NCBI GenBank assembly: GCA_029721515.1
Contig: CM056562.1
Coordinates: 7,302,767-7,366,766, forward strand
Length of the DNA stretch: 64,000 nt
From: Synanceia verrucosa
Lineage: Eukaryota > Chordata > Actinopteri > Perciformes > Synanceiidae
Direction of reading: 5' to 3'
The notes beneath the pieces are model-generated. The model was not told the origin of the DNA, did no database searches, and saw only the letters and a program-made list of their open reading frames with translations. A program made the translations under genes and the position numbers. This document shows positions 36,200-48,003 of this stretch, in pieces (position 1 is the first letter of the stretch; each line of letters begins with the position of its first letter).

Positions 36200-37980
36200 A
36201 ACTCACAGTCACCTGAAATGGAGCAAACTTTGTCAACGTTCAACTTACAAAGTGCACCAGTGGCCTGTCAAAAGAAAGAGAAAACCCATTTGTGCTTGTT
36301 CACACATAATAAATTGCACAAGAAAGAATTAGTGCTCAAATTCACAGAGTTCTGGAGTTAATTTCATTGTTGCCTCGCAAACATGAGTCAAGCAGTAATC
36401 AAAAGAAATGTTTTACTTTATCCACAAGGGTTCATCAAGAGGACAAGGTTGACTATGTGCCTTCATTTAATGAAATGATAAGATGGAAGTGAAAAAAACT
36501 GAAGGACGAACACAACAAAAGAGTGGCAGCATCTGGCATAGATTCATCCAGAATACATTACATGGAAAACTGTTCACATCTCTGAAGAATCCACTGCCTT
36601 TCCTGTTGTCTGTTAATGGCATTCATGGCTTCCAGATCCATTCCAGTAGTTACATGTGTGTGTATGTCAAGTCAAGTGTGCAATAAATTACAAATGGTGT
36701 ATACAGAAGCTTTAAGGTCACTGACACATATCCCTCCCATGCCTATCTCACATTGTGAAGTGAATTTATACCCATGGCATGTTTTCTGCATTTCTCACCA
36801 CAAAATTGCTTTGGCTGAAACCCAGGAGTGTTTGAAGTGCAGTGGAGAAGCTAATCAAGCAGCAAGTGAACGGCAACAAAGCAAAAGAGACTTCAAGCAG
36901 CTGCCACTGCTGTGGGTGAAAAAAAAACCAACAACAACAACATAACAAGAAGAGTCCACAGCCTGGAAACCAGTCTAGTGTAAATCATCAGGAGGAGGAG
37001 GGATGGAAACAGTGAAAGACTGGAGCTACTTCATGTCATTTTTTATAGTGGCCATGAAAAAATTTAAACGTAGTGGAGTATTTCAAAGACATTTACACTG
37101 GTGTTATATGCATCAGTAATACTGTATCTGCTATCAGAGAGCATCCTTTTTCCATTTCCATTTTTCATCATAGATCTTTTAAAAGCTTTGTTATTATAAC
37201 ATAATAAGGAGCAACAACACACCGCAAGAATGATATGAGGATTTGTGCAGTGAGATCTTCTCATATTTTCTTTAATACTGTCTCTTTGCCTTTCATGGAC
37301 TGATGAATAGCAGGAAGTATGAATTTATTTTTCACCTCACAGTGGAGCAGAAATGGCTGAAAAGAATGTTTTTGGTTTTTCTATGAAAGAGCAATACTTA
37401 CATTCTTCACGTAGCAACTTCATTATCTGTGCAAGATAGTGTTTACAACACAAAATCACACTTTAGCCATCCATCCTATTAAAATATCCTTATTGCTGTT
37501 TTATGATTGTGTTGTATTATATTTTTGTGTCACCAGTGTAATGCCTAGCAAAAAAAGTAAAAGTATGATCAAAGGTGATCGAAGAACAAACTACATTTAC
37601 ATACCTTTGTCAGGTTTATACAGAGATAAGTACAGCTAATTATATAGACAATTGAATTTGCTTTGTTTATTCACTCATCCAACCTTTATTCATACAGGTG
37701 GTGCAGTAACAGCATTTTTCTTGTGTGAGTGTCATGTAAAGGCTACACAAGACAATAAAAGCAGAAGCGTTATGAAATAAATTCGCTTGGCTCTATAATT
37801 AACTCCACTTATCTCTCTGTAGAAATCTGGAAGGTGTGTAGACATGGTACCTTTTTCTCACCAACAGCATCTTTTCTTGTCTTTACTTTTTTCTTGCTGC
37901 CATACTTCCTACTTTTCTGACAGTCAGGTAGGCTGATCTTGCTTCACCACAGCACACATTTTGTGAGTTCATCAGTGTTG
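36200..37980. other. intergenic sequence without recognisable features
   Basis: AT-rich, non-repetitive, no supported gene. Confidence 0.45.
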
Positions 37981-37989
37981 TCACGGTCT

Positions 37990-38260
37990 TGGGGCAGCAC
38001 TAGCTCAGTCTGTAGTGACTTGGGCTGGGAACTGGAGGGTTGCTGGTTCAAGTCCAAGTCAAGAGAGTGAACTGGTTGCTGGAGAGGTGCCAGTTCCTCC
38101 TCCTGGGCACTGCTGAGGTACCCTTAAGCAAGAACCCCCAAGTGCTCGGGGCACCTGGATGCAGGGGCCTCACTCTGACACCTCTTCACTAATGCATCAT
38201 AACCTGTGTGTGATGTGCCACTGAAAAAATATGATAACAGAGTGAAAGGTGTAGTTATTC
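37990..38260 (+). mobile_element. tRNA-derived SINE
   Basis: The head has an A box (TAGCTCAGTCTG, 38001-38012) and a B box (GGTTCAAGTCC, 38045-38055), spaced as in a tRNA promoter. An unrelated body follows with CTGGGCACTGCTGAGGTACC and CTTAAGCAAGAACCCC, ending in AT-rich sequence. It is not a functional tRNA gene: the head cannot form a complete cloverleaf by inspection. SINE family name not assigned. Confidence 0.75.
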
Positions 38261-38269
38261 GGTAATAAA

Positions 38270-39983
38270 GCAACTCTTCTTGGTCCATCTTTACACGCAT
38301 GCAGTTACACTTTCTGATCACCAGGCGGAAGCAACGTTCAGTTTTAGTCGTTCTGCTACAAACGCCACTACTTTCACCCTACATTATGGAGGAAACCAAA
38401 CGGTTCGTTATGTCTGTTCTGTTCTGAGAAACAAATCTACACTGTACCAATGTGTACAATGAACAATGTGTACATATGGAGGTGGAGGAGTGGGGTTAGT
38501 TTTATTGGTGTCATGCATATTACCTTTTGCCTCCATTCACCTTGGCCTAATTGTTGCTATGGTTGCGACCGTCCCACCTCAGGTCTAAGGAGAACACGTG
38601 CTGAGTGTGCGTGCTGAGTCAACGGTCTGGCAGGTTGAACTCGTGTTTAGCCGGAAACAGATGAAGCTGAAATGTACACAGTCAAACAGACAGGTAGAGT
38701 GTGCACAATCAGCACTAAAAGTGATTAGTCAAAATTAATTTGAACAGACATCCCTGGAGCAGGATGTGAATGAGTGACATCAACTTTAATTACCTTAAGC
38801 GACAAATGATAATTATCTAATTTTCTTTCCCTCATTAACAGCTTAGTGGTGTCATGTGATGTATTCAGGATAACTTCAAAAACAAGAACTGAATTTAGTT
38901 TTAATGGGGTCGTGTGAAGAACACAATTCCAACATGCAGAAACATATATACATATACATGTGAGGACAGGAAACAAAGTCAAATTATGTTGTAAAGCTCA
39001 CAGATGCACATTCAAATGGCTGGAATATATATGTTGGAATTTACTTATCCTTTTGTAAGCAAGTAGGCAACCAAAGTGCCTTCCTGATGAGCCTGTTTTC
39101 ATTATAATAGTATGATAAACTTGCCATCTAACAATGACAAGGCTTTGCAGGGCCAAAAAAACAAAAAACAAAACAAGGAAGTAAATGAAACATCAACTGA
39201 TGAGTGACAGATAAACATGTTGTGCTGCTGATCCTACTCAGACTAAATATTAAAAAAAAACTGTATGACTAGTTTTATTAATGACCATTCATGTATCAAG
39301 CGTTCAAACACAGATCTATCTGCTTGTGTCAGGAACCTTTTATCCCTCACTGTTCTGTACGGTGCTATCAAAGCACCCTGAGGTTCCAGTGATTCATTAC
39401 AAACCATTTTAAATCACACTACACTTGCTTATAAAATATTGACTATTACATTTGATGGATTTCAGGATAAGCTGATGCTGTAACCTGCCTTGTCAAATTT
39501 TAATCCAAGCTGAAAGGTAGAGGACATCCAATAAATAAACAAAAAGAAAATCAAAAACTTTACAAATTGCGTATCTCTGTTTTTATGTTATAGTAATATC
39601 AGACGACTAGCACTAACAATGATGAAATGCGGGACTTTTCTGATGAATGGACTCGTTTCACAACAATTTATCAGAATGACACTCTGTTCTGCTAGTTGAT
39701 ATAACATCAAGTAAAAAGCTAATGTAAAATACAGCACACTATGAAAATCTTGTGCATGATTTAACCTGCCCTTTGGTGTTCACAGTGAACACTCAGTGAA
39801 AAGCATAAAGAATGGTGTAGTTAATCTTCACGCTGGACAGATTTAATGGAGCGGTGTCGAGTGACAATAGCTGGAAAAGCCATCTGAGTGAACCTAATGC
39901 GATCAGAATAGCCCGTGTCTGTCTCCCATCTAGGAATTTACAGTAAAGGGAAAAAAAATACAGGTGAGCCTTTCTTAACCCCA

Positions 39984-40020
<37 letters not shown>

Positions 40021-40930
40021 ACACACACTAAAACACCAAAATTTTACTTACTGTATGTCCCCTATTTAAAACGTATATAAACAGAATATAATATCCATAA
40101 ATGGTTTATAACACTTCAATGCAAGCAGATAAAAGTGTTAGTTACTGCTTATTATGTTACTTATTATAAACACCTGAAACCCCTCCTGTGGGCACCCATA
40201 CATGAATGGCAATATAGTAGAACACAGTTTTAATAACAGAAAATAATATATCTTCATAATTGCTTGCAACAAACACTTAAAATTATGTCATGGCTGTACA
40301 CAGCTACATTAAACCATTTATTAAGGTCTGCATGGTGCATATAAACAGTACATAAAGGCTTAAATGAACTGTTACACTGTTTAAAATGAAGAAGAGAAAT
40401 GTTTTACTCTGGTTGATGTGTCTCTCCATGTCTCAGGTCTCAGCAGCGATGGATCCAGGACTTGGTCTGCCAGGTAACCTTTCACTAGAGCAAAGGGCAC
40501 CAGCAGAGCGCATATGTATTTGTGAGAGTGTGTGTTTTGTAACAGTATGCGTCCAGCACACAGGGAGAGTATTAATGCTTATACTCCCCTGGCTATATCT
40601 CCCTCTCTCTCTCTCTCCCTCTCTCTCTCGTTTGACCGTAACTCTACACCGCACAACCCTGACCCCCTCCTCCTTCTCGCTCCCCAAACTCCCCACTGTT
40701 TTATCCTATTTTATGGGACACACCTGATACATTAAAAATGCAGGATAGCTGAGGAGAGGCTGGACTCAATGTGCTCATCAATAAACATAGCACTGGCTGT
40801 GACCTCAGTGTTGTAAGATTGCGTAGAAACCACAAAAAGGATTTAAATGTGTTCCTGAGCGTATAATGTCTCAGAAAAACTGCAAGGAAGTATTTCCAGT
40901 GGTTCCATTTTGTCAATAGTTGCTTTCTAT
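38270..40930. other. intergenic sequence with one CA tract
   Basis: No gene supported. CA tract at 39986-40016; repeat-like AT-rich DNA at about 40075-40370 with ATAAACAGTACATAAAGGC units that may be a decayed DNA element; CT-rich patch near 40600-40629. Confidence 0.45.
39986..40016. repeat. (CA)n microsatellite
   Basis: Fifteen uninterrupted CA units. Confidence 0.95.
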
Positions 40931-41036
40931 TGATTTACTACTGATTATTTTGAAAAGTCATGGGAAAACTCTATGTACTCTCTGCAACTCTATTGCACTA
41001 TAATTTCTTTCAGGATGAATAAAGTTTTATCTTATC
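40930..41036 (+). repeat. 3' end of a retroelement-like repeat
   Basis: The tail reads TTGCACTATAATTTCTTTCA then GGATGAATAAAG and TATCTTATCT. TTTCxTTCGGGATxAATAAAGTATCT is a frequent fish retroelement 3' end. Family assignment is from memory. Confidence 0.4.
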
Positions 41037-41717
41037 TGATCAGGTAAGATACGATATGATAAGAAAATACGGACGGCTTTGCTTGTAACAATTTTATTTG
41101 TAAACAACCATTGACAGTGTTGGCTGATACATAATTATAAAAACACCTGTCTATTTATTTTGGAGTGATAATGGCCTTCCAACTGTGTTTTATATGTTCA
41201 CCACTTGTTCACATTTATATAATATATTTTATGTTGACTGTTTCCTCCCTGGTTGACTCTGCAGTGCCCTTTTGAGATTTTTTTTAACACAAAAAATGAA
41301 CTTTATTTATTCTTGTATTCTTTGTCTGTTTGTGTGCTCTGGAAGCACTGCACTGCCTGACAGCATGACTGTAGGGACCATTTTTATTTCATGTTATATT
41401 TAGGTGCAACATTTTTCCACCAGACATTGTGAGTTTTATTTATTTAAGATTATTTTCATCAGTTATGCCATCCACGTTTTAAAGATCTTATAATCTTGGA
41501 ACCCTCTAACAATGTAGCATACCAATGTGCATTACTGTTTAATTCTAAAATATCACAACTTACTTTGATAAAAGGTACAAAAGTGAATTTTGTGTATGTT
41601 TTGTCAGCTTTTAGAACGAGATGTTTTCTACCCAGCAGCTCTTTTGTCCACCTTTGTATTTAGATTATCAAAGAGGAATTTCAGTATTAATCATGTTGTT
41701 CACATGGTACGGGCAGC

Positions 41718-41729
41718 TCCATCTGCTGA
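41718..41729 (-). promoter_or_regulatory. CTCF-like motif, minus orientation (weaker)
   Basis: The reverse strand reads TCAGCAGATGGA, 10 of 12 matches to CCASYAGRKGGC. Confidence 0.3.
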
Positions 41730-42756
41730 CGAACAATCTGCTGTTACCAACATCAGGGTTTAAATAAAGGCATAAATTTAAATTTAAATAAATATAGTCA
41801 CGGTGCGACTAGTTGATATTCCTCTCTGTCTCTGACTCCAGCAGTTTCCACTTTGCAGTATCAGTAATCAGTAAACCCTAGCTGTCATGCTCCTTTGTTG
41901 TAGTACAAACTCTTTAAGCGTGAAGTGGCAGAAACGGTTGACAGAAATATTTGTTGTTTACAGTATGATCATCCTCACAGCCACTCAGAGCTCTGTCACA
42001 TGCTGCACATCTGTAAAGTTATTCTGATCTGCTTAAGAGAACTGTAACAAAAAAAGTGAATCCCTGTAGGTCTGAGGCTTCTGCTATAAAGGTTTGACCT
42101 CTGACCTCCCGGAACGAGGTCTAAGTGAAAAGAGAATTTCCCCACTGGGACCTATAATGTCTCACATTAGAACTATCATCACTGTATCTGGCATGTCTCT
42201 GGAGTGTGTTAACACCTAACAAAAGTGAAATGAGCATCTGATGCTCATCATATACTGATAAATAAGCTAAAAATTATTTTGGGGTATGCACAAAAAAGCA
42301 TTCACATACAGAAATTATTACTTTCCCAAGAAGAGATTTAGGAGATAGAGGGTTACACAGTGCATTTGTAACTTATAATACAAGCCTTTTAATCAATTAT
42401 GATCATGTACGGCTTTCACAGCTTTATCAATCTGACCTTAAGTTTATCAATAAATGGGTCAGAGTGAAGAAGAGCATCTTTGTCACTTTTATTGAGGTTC
42501 TATGATTTCAAGTCATAGACTAATGTCCTTCTTGCACGCTGTCCAATCTCCTCTAATGATCAAATAAAAAAACACCTTATGGATTTAGTGAAAAAATGAT
42601 ATGTTAGATTAGCTGGAATTCTAAGGAAACTCTTATTAAACCCTTAAATATACAGGCTACCACCAGTTATAATCGATACTATTCTAATGCGCGTTTTTGT
42701 TTATTGCTTGAACATATTAATCCGTAATTAATAAATAACACAGTATAAATATCGTC

Positions 42757-42763
<7 letters not shown>

Positions 42764-42829
<66 letters not shown>
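42764..42829. repeat. (AT)n microsatellite
   Basis: About 33 uninterrupted AT units. Confidence 0.95.
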
Positions 42830-42832
<3 letters not shown>

Positions 42833-44417
42833 TTCAAGTGGCTGTGTTGTTTTGACTCTCTAGTTATTTCTTAGCCTAATGAGCAAAAAACATTAAAATA
42901 CAAACTCCGGCAACAAGTATTGGCACAAAATAACAAAAAAAGAAAACTCTTTTGACTAAAAGGCCCGTTATTTAAATTGTTTTGCAGAACTAATTACGCA
43001 AAAAAATCAAACATTAGGGAAATATCTTTCACTGCCATTTAATGCAATAGAAAAAATGGAAAATATGAAAATATATTGGGCCTATATGTTATAAGATGCT
43101 GCGGATGGTGTCTGTGTAATTTTGAATCCCACGAATTATTATTTTTTTTTTAATTAGTAGGCAACATAAACAATCAAAGTTCTACTATTCACTTAAAAAA
43201 TGCACCCACTGCATTAAAGACACTGTGTTGTAATAACTGAGCAATGATGTAATTATGATGACAGCAATAACTCGCTAATTTGCTGCGTCCTGGACCAGAG
43301 AAGCAGATGTAAGAACAAACCTGGCTCTTGATTAAGAGTGAATGGAAGTGATCTTTACAAGGCCAGGGCTCAACATTCTCTGCTGACTGTTTAATGGTTT
43401 TGCTTCCTGGGGCAAAGAAGCATTAACTTCTTTATTACAACTTTGTTTGCCTAAAGTTGTTGGACATTTGACGTTAAATCTCCGCAACATCCTCAGCCTG
43501 CGGTGACTGATCAGAAAGCCTGCAGAGGAACTGGTGCGGGAAGGCAGACTAGTTCCCACCTGCCTGATCAGCCCGACTCCTCTGCTGCTTTTCTTTTTCC
43601 TTCTTGTTGTTGGCAGAATTACCTCAACTTTTATAACCAGTGCGCATTGCTTGTACTTTTCTGCAATGCAGGCGGATTTTCCTAACATCTTCTGCCCAAA
43701 CAACCATTTAACAGCTTCCCCTCCCCTTCGTGGGCACACAATGCCAGTTCACGCTCACATTTGGAGCCTTGTGGGAAACAAGAGAGAGTGGAAGCGCGAG
43801 GAGACGCAAATCTCAACTCTGTGGGGTTACAGAGTTGGTTTGGTGAGAGACCAACTATTCCGTGTTATGTCTCCGCGTGGGCTTGTTTTGAGTGGACCCA
43901 TATGCACTCAAGTCCTCGTTAATTATAAAGCGTGGGCTTTGAGCTGCACGTGTAAATGACCTTCATGCGCCAGAAGCTGCATGTGCCCAACAAGGTGCGA
44001 CTGATCGTCCACAGACAGGAGGGAGACAGTCCAACACTTTGTGTTTACTTGTCTTATTTTACGCTGACATTGGAGCCACACAGCAGAAGCATGAGATCAC
44101 TTATTTTATGTAGCGGACCCAACATCTCTCTGCTGTTGTTTGATTAAAACAAAAAATGCCTCTCCGCCCTACCTGACAGCAAATCAACATCCAGCCAACA
44201 ACTGACAATCTTTTAAGTCCTCATCGGTGTCAGTTATCGTTTATAATTATGCATAATTGATATTTTTCCTAAATAAACTGATGACACCAAACATCATCGC
44301 TAATTATAAAGATGAAGATACAAATAGATCACCAAAATGTGCCATTAAACTGTGGTAATCATACATAGAAAAATACCTTCCACAGCACCGAGCGCACTCT
44401 CAGCTCCTGGGCCTGTG

Positions 44418-44429
44418 TCTGCAGAGGGC
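44418..44429 (+). promoter_or_regulatory. CTCF-like motif, plus orientation
   Basis: Reads TCTGCAGAGGGC, 10 of 12 matches to CCASYAGRKGGC. It points toward six2, opposite to the minus-oriented sites nearer six3. Confidence 0.3.
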
Positions 44430-45298
44430 AAAGGCACTGAGCTAATGGAAGAATGAAAGGCACAGAAGATGTTGTTTTAGGTTGATTCTCGGCCATGCAG
44501 CAGACGTTGGGGGGAGCTGAAGGTGTTGCGCGGCTGAAGCTGTTCAAACAAAGTGTCTTCTTTCACCGCCCGTTTCCACTTCTGTGTTTTCTTTTTTTTC
44601 CCCTCCGCCAAATACTACGGAGCGTTTGTTCTCCTCAGCAGAGCGCGGACAGATAAGGTGTCATCACTTGAACATGAAGGTTGGAGATATTCGGATACAT
44701 TTGACTGGTGCTCTTTGTGCTCTGGCTCAAATCTCTCAGTGTTGTCATTTTAAGAAGTGAAGACTTGGCTGAACTTTGACCTTAAGTCGACGTCATTACT
44801 CAATAATTATTTCTTGTGTATTTAAAACCTAATTAAACAGACCGATTTAAATATAAAATATTGTAACTCATATCCCGTAAATTACATTTTATAATTAAAT
44901 TAAAATGGCAATAGGGCCAACTAGATATTTTCCTCTGTTCACATTTCCACACTTTTAAAAAAAATACTATAGACCCTGTTCTTGAATTTCCATTTTAACT
45001 GCAAAGACCAAAGACATTAGTCTGTACTAACTTGTAGGGAAATGAGAAAAAGGATTTTCCTTGCAGTAATAAAGAACCGCTGGTTGAGTGCACATCCAAA
45101 AGGCCAGAGGAAAGAGGGAAGCATGATGAGCTCCACCTTCAACTGCCGGCTAAAAGAAGAGCTCGTTTCTCTATGTGCATTTCTGCAAAATCAGATTTGT
45201 GAAAAAGGAATTATACCAAGACATTAAAATTATTAGTCCAAAGAAATAACAAACGATGCAAACCCATTCTCCACTAAACAACCACTATGAATATATGC

Positions 45299-45303
<5 letters not shown>

Positions 45304-45373
<70 letters not shown>
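45304..45373. repeat. (AT)n microsatellite downstream of six2
   Basis: About 35 uninterrupted AT units; the longest simple tract near six2, about 950 bp past its stop codon. Confidence 0.95.
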
Positions 45374-45375
<2 letters not shown>

Positions 45376-45805
45376 ACATAAACTATAAATTGACTGTTTT
45401 AGCAAAAAGATGTAAAGAATCATTCAGAATCAAAGAAATCTTCCGTGTTTAATCATGTATTTCTTTTACTTTTATTGTAAAGGGTATATGAAACTATAGG
45501 TGAATCGTTTTATGTTTCATCATTTATCGCAAAGTTTACATGCAGTCTCTTTCCAAATGAAAATGCAAATGATAGTAATAATATCAAGAGATTAAGATAT
45601 TCCATCTTATCAGGGCTCTCATAAGACACTTGAGAATAGCATACCCCATCATCCCTCCCCACCCCTCAAAATAACGGCTTCTGTCTCTCTTGGAAACCCC
45701 ATTGTAAACAAAAAGGCGATGGGGAACCTTTAGCATGGTGCCTAGTCTGTTGATATATCTAAACCCCTAAATTAACAACGGTAATAGTAACAAGAATTAA
45801 GACAT

Positions 45806-45811
45806 TTTATT
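45806..45811 (-). terminator. six2: candidate six2 poly(A) signal AATAAA
   Basis: Plus-strand TTTATT reads AATAAA on the six2 strand, about 512 nt after the stop. Alternatives are ATTAAA (plus 46017-46022) nearer the stop and another AATAAA (plus 45471-45476) farther away. Confidence 0.35.
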
Positions 45812-46322
45812 GTTTTCAACAATATAGCATGTTACGTTATTACATTCCGGTAAAATACTTTTTTCTTTTCTTTTTTTTTCTTTTTTTTACCTAAAACGAC
45901 CTAGATCCGCTCATTGTCTGCACCACCACTGTAAATGATCCATTTTAACAAGTCATAATCTCTGTTAATCTTTCCAATTGCATTAAAGAGAAAATATGAC
46001 AATAAATGGTACCTGTTTTAATTAAAGTTCATAAGTGCTCTGTCTTGACTCCTGTTTCTAGAAACCCCCGAAACAAGAGATAACAAGATTCATTTGGGGA
46101 TAAATGCGTCCACTAGCCGTGTTTTCCCACTAGTCTAAACCGACTTTAAAGGTTGAATATGAGACTAAATGATTTGTTACGGTGGCCGTGGGCGCACTGC
46201 TCCAGTCTGTCTGCTCTGCGCCTGCCGCAAGTGCTTGAAGCCTGCCTCGCGCCACGTCGTAAATTACCTTTCAAAAAAAAAAGAAAAAAGAAAAAAACGG
46301 TGCTCTCATTCTGTGCCAGTTT

Positions 46323-46638
46323 TTAAGAGCCGAGATCCACTAGATTAGAAGACATAGGGTTCAGTATGGTGTCGTGATGCAATGAGTGGTGATGATGATG
46401 CACCGAGTCTACACCGCTGGGTACCGGGATGGCGCTGGGGCCCGGTGGGGGCGCGAGGCCGTGCAGCGACTGTAAACCGGTGTTTGAGCCGAGGAGCAGA
46501 GCCGGGCTCGGAGACGTATGATCCGGTGTCCCCGAAGGTGTTTTATCGTCGTCCGAGCTCCCCAATAGAGATTTATTTCCATTCATGGAAGAAGTCAATG
46601 GGTTGTGACTATTGCTGTTGGAGTTCTCGTTGTTTTCT
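46323..46638 (-). CDS. six2: Six2 homeobox transcription factor, coding exon 2 (C-terminal tail)
   Basis: Exon 2 reads from 46638 down to 46323 and starts with the third base of Arg 187, then ENNENSNSNSHNPL, a tail typical of Six2. It continues with a DDDKTPSGTPDH segment, a proline-rich stretch near residues 249-260, a five-histidine run at 267-271, and the ending ILNPMSSNLVDLGS before TAA (46325-46323). The acceptor CAG is at 46641-46639. Exon 1 (560 nt) plus exon 2 (316 nt) gives 876 nt, or 291 codons plus stop, in phase. The histidine run is slightly longer than the three histidines I recall in human SIX2. Confidence 0.96.
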
Positions 46639-48003
46639 CTGCCAACACACACAAACACACACAGAAAATAAAAATATCAGTGTGATGCAAGTACAGAGAA
46701 ACTTAATATACTCGAGGAAATATATAAGAAATGAAATTAAGTTTATTAAGTAACAAACTAAAATGATGTATAAATCGAAAGACTAAATGTGACAATTAAA
46801 TATTTTAGTATTAATATTTTTAAGTTATAAAAACAACAAAAATCAACATTTATAAAACAGGCTCACACACACGCACGCACACGCACGCGCACACACACAT
46901 ACACACACACACAGACCTAATGACACAATAGGGAAATGTCCATTAATGTCCATGGCACAGTCAACTGGGATTTTAATTAACAGCAGTAAGCATCACTGGT
47001 GTACATATAAATGATCCATTAAATTTTAAGTCCCTTAAATAATTAGAAGCTATTTCTCACGTCACTGCATCAGTGCAGAAGAGACTTAAATGGCTGCACA
47101 CAATAACTCTATTGAAACTGCACTATCTGTGTTTGGGTCAGATGAATTAAACCAGAGTGACCCGGTGGTAAACACGAGAGTGGGCACGCTCTCTGCCTTT
47201 AGTGCGTGTGAATAAATGACAGCTCTAATTATTTCTAAACGTGTGCTTGTTGCATATAGTTCATATGTCTGTAGTGGTGAGTAAGGCTTTTCTCAGTGGG
47301 AAGACGTGATTTACGTGGTGTTCAGCCCGAATTAGTGGCCAGGGGGTGAAAGAAGACACCAACCCAACGAGCACCTGACAAAAACATGTCTCCCACACCT
47401 CCCCGCATAATTTCCAAACTTTGAATGTACAAATGACTTCTAATGAAATGTCAGCCGGGCTGACACAGAGGCCATACATCAATTATACCGCAAAACGACT
47501 TTTAAACGTGTTGAGGTGTTTTCTTATACTGTGTTCACTGCAGTATTTGGAGGGTTAAAAGACTTGTTTTTTTCCTCTGATCATAATGTCAAGTCAAATG
47601 TCATAATAAGTGTGATTAAAACATAAAAGTGGGAGAAATGCAACTTTTATAACATTGTAATTTGCAACAACAAGCCTTTAATTTTCTGCCTTTTCAACTT
47701 TTACGCGCGGCCTGCGCAATCATCACACATAGATACCTACAAAAAAAAAACAAAAAAAAACTGAATCCCCAAAAATGTCTGCTTCTAATACAGTTCCCAC
47801 CTACATACAGGGACGCGTGGGGGAAACTGAAATATATTAATATTTGGTCGATACAATAAATTTCCAGATGTAGGTCAACAAAACTTTACGCGCACTGGGC
47901 TTTTTGTGCCTGCTTTAAATTAAAATTGCTGTTTTGCTTGATGTAATAGTCATAAAAATATTGCAATATATGAGGAAATTAAAAGAAAATATTTTGACTG
48001 TAC
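46639..48003 (-). other. six2: six2 intron 1 (1,365 bp)
   Basis: GT-AG intron at the position equivalent to that of six3: after the second base of an Arg codon just past the homeodomain, a shared ancestral SIX-family intron site. On the transcript strand the acceptor is preceded by a UG-rich tract rather than a plain pyrimidine tract, and a longer UG tract (plus strand 46863-46913) lies about 225 nt upstream of it. Retention would add seven residues before a stop. Confidence 0.9.
46863..46913. repeat. (CA)n imperfect microsatellite in the six2 intron
   Basis: CA tract with CG interruptions. On the six2 transcript strand it is a UG-rich tract about 225 nt upstream of the exon 2 acceptor. Confidence 0.9.

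Larger units (their letters stand above)
41040..45470. other. intergenic sequence, six2 side
   Basis: No coding region supported. It includes two long AT tracts, a complex block near 43230-43420, GC-richer DNA near 43500-44130, and CTCF-like motifs at 41718-41729 and 44418-44429. The overlapping open frames near 43332-43959 run on both strands without recognisable domains. Confidence 0.5.

Noticed and set aside
38001..38055. Possible functional tRNA gene
   Set aside because: A and B boxes are present but no complete cloverleaf or acceptor pairing; the body that follows is that of a SINE.
38318..38329. CTCF-like TCACCAGGCGGA, plus orientation
   Set aside because: Only 9 of 12 core matches; too weak to list with the others.
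40386..40727. 113-codon frame with a signal-peptide-like start
   Set aside because: The hydrophobic start is followed by CT-repeat translation (Leu/Ser/Pro); no family resemblance.
43332..43959. Overlapping 135- and 141-codon frames on opposite strands
   Set aside because: Mutually antisense, no known domain, no matching splice structure.
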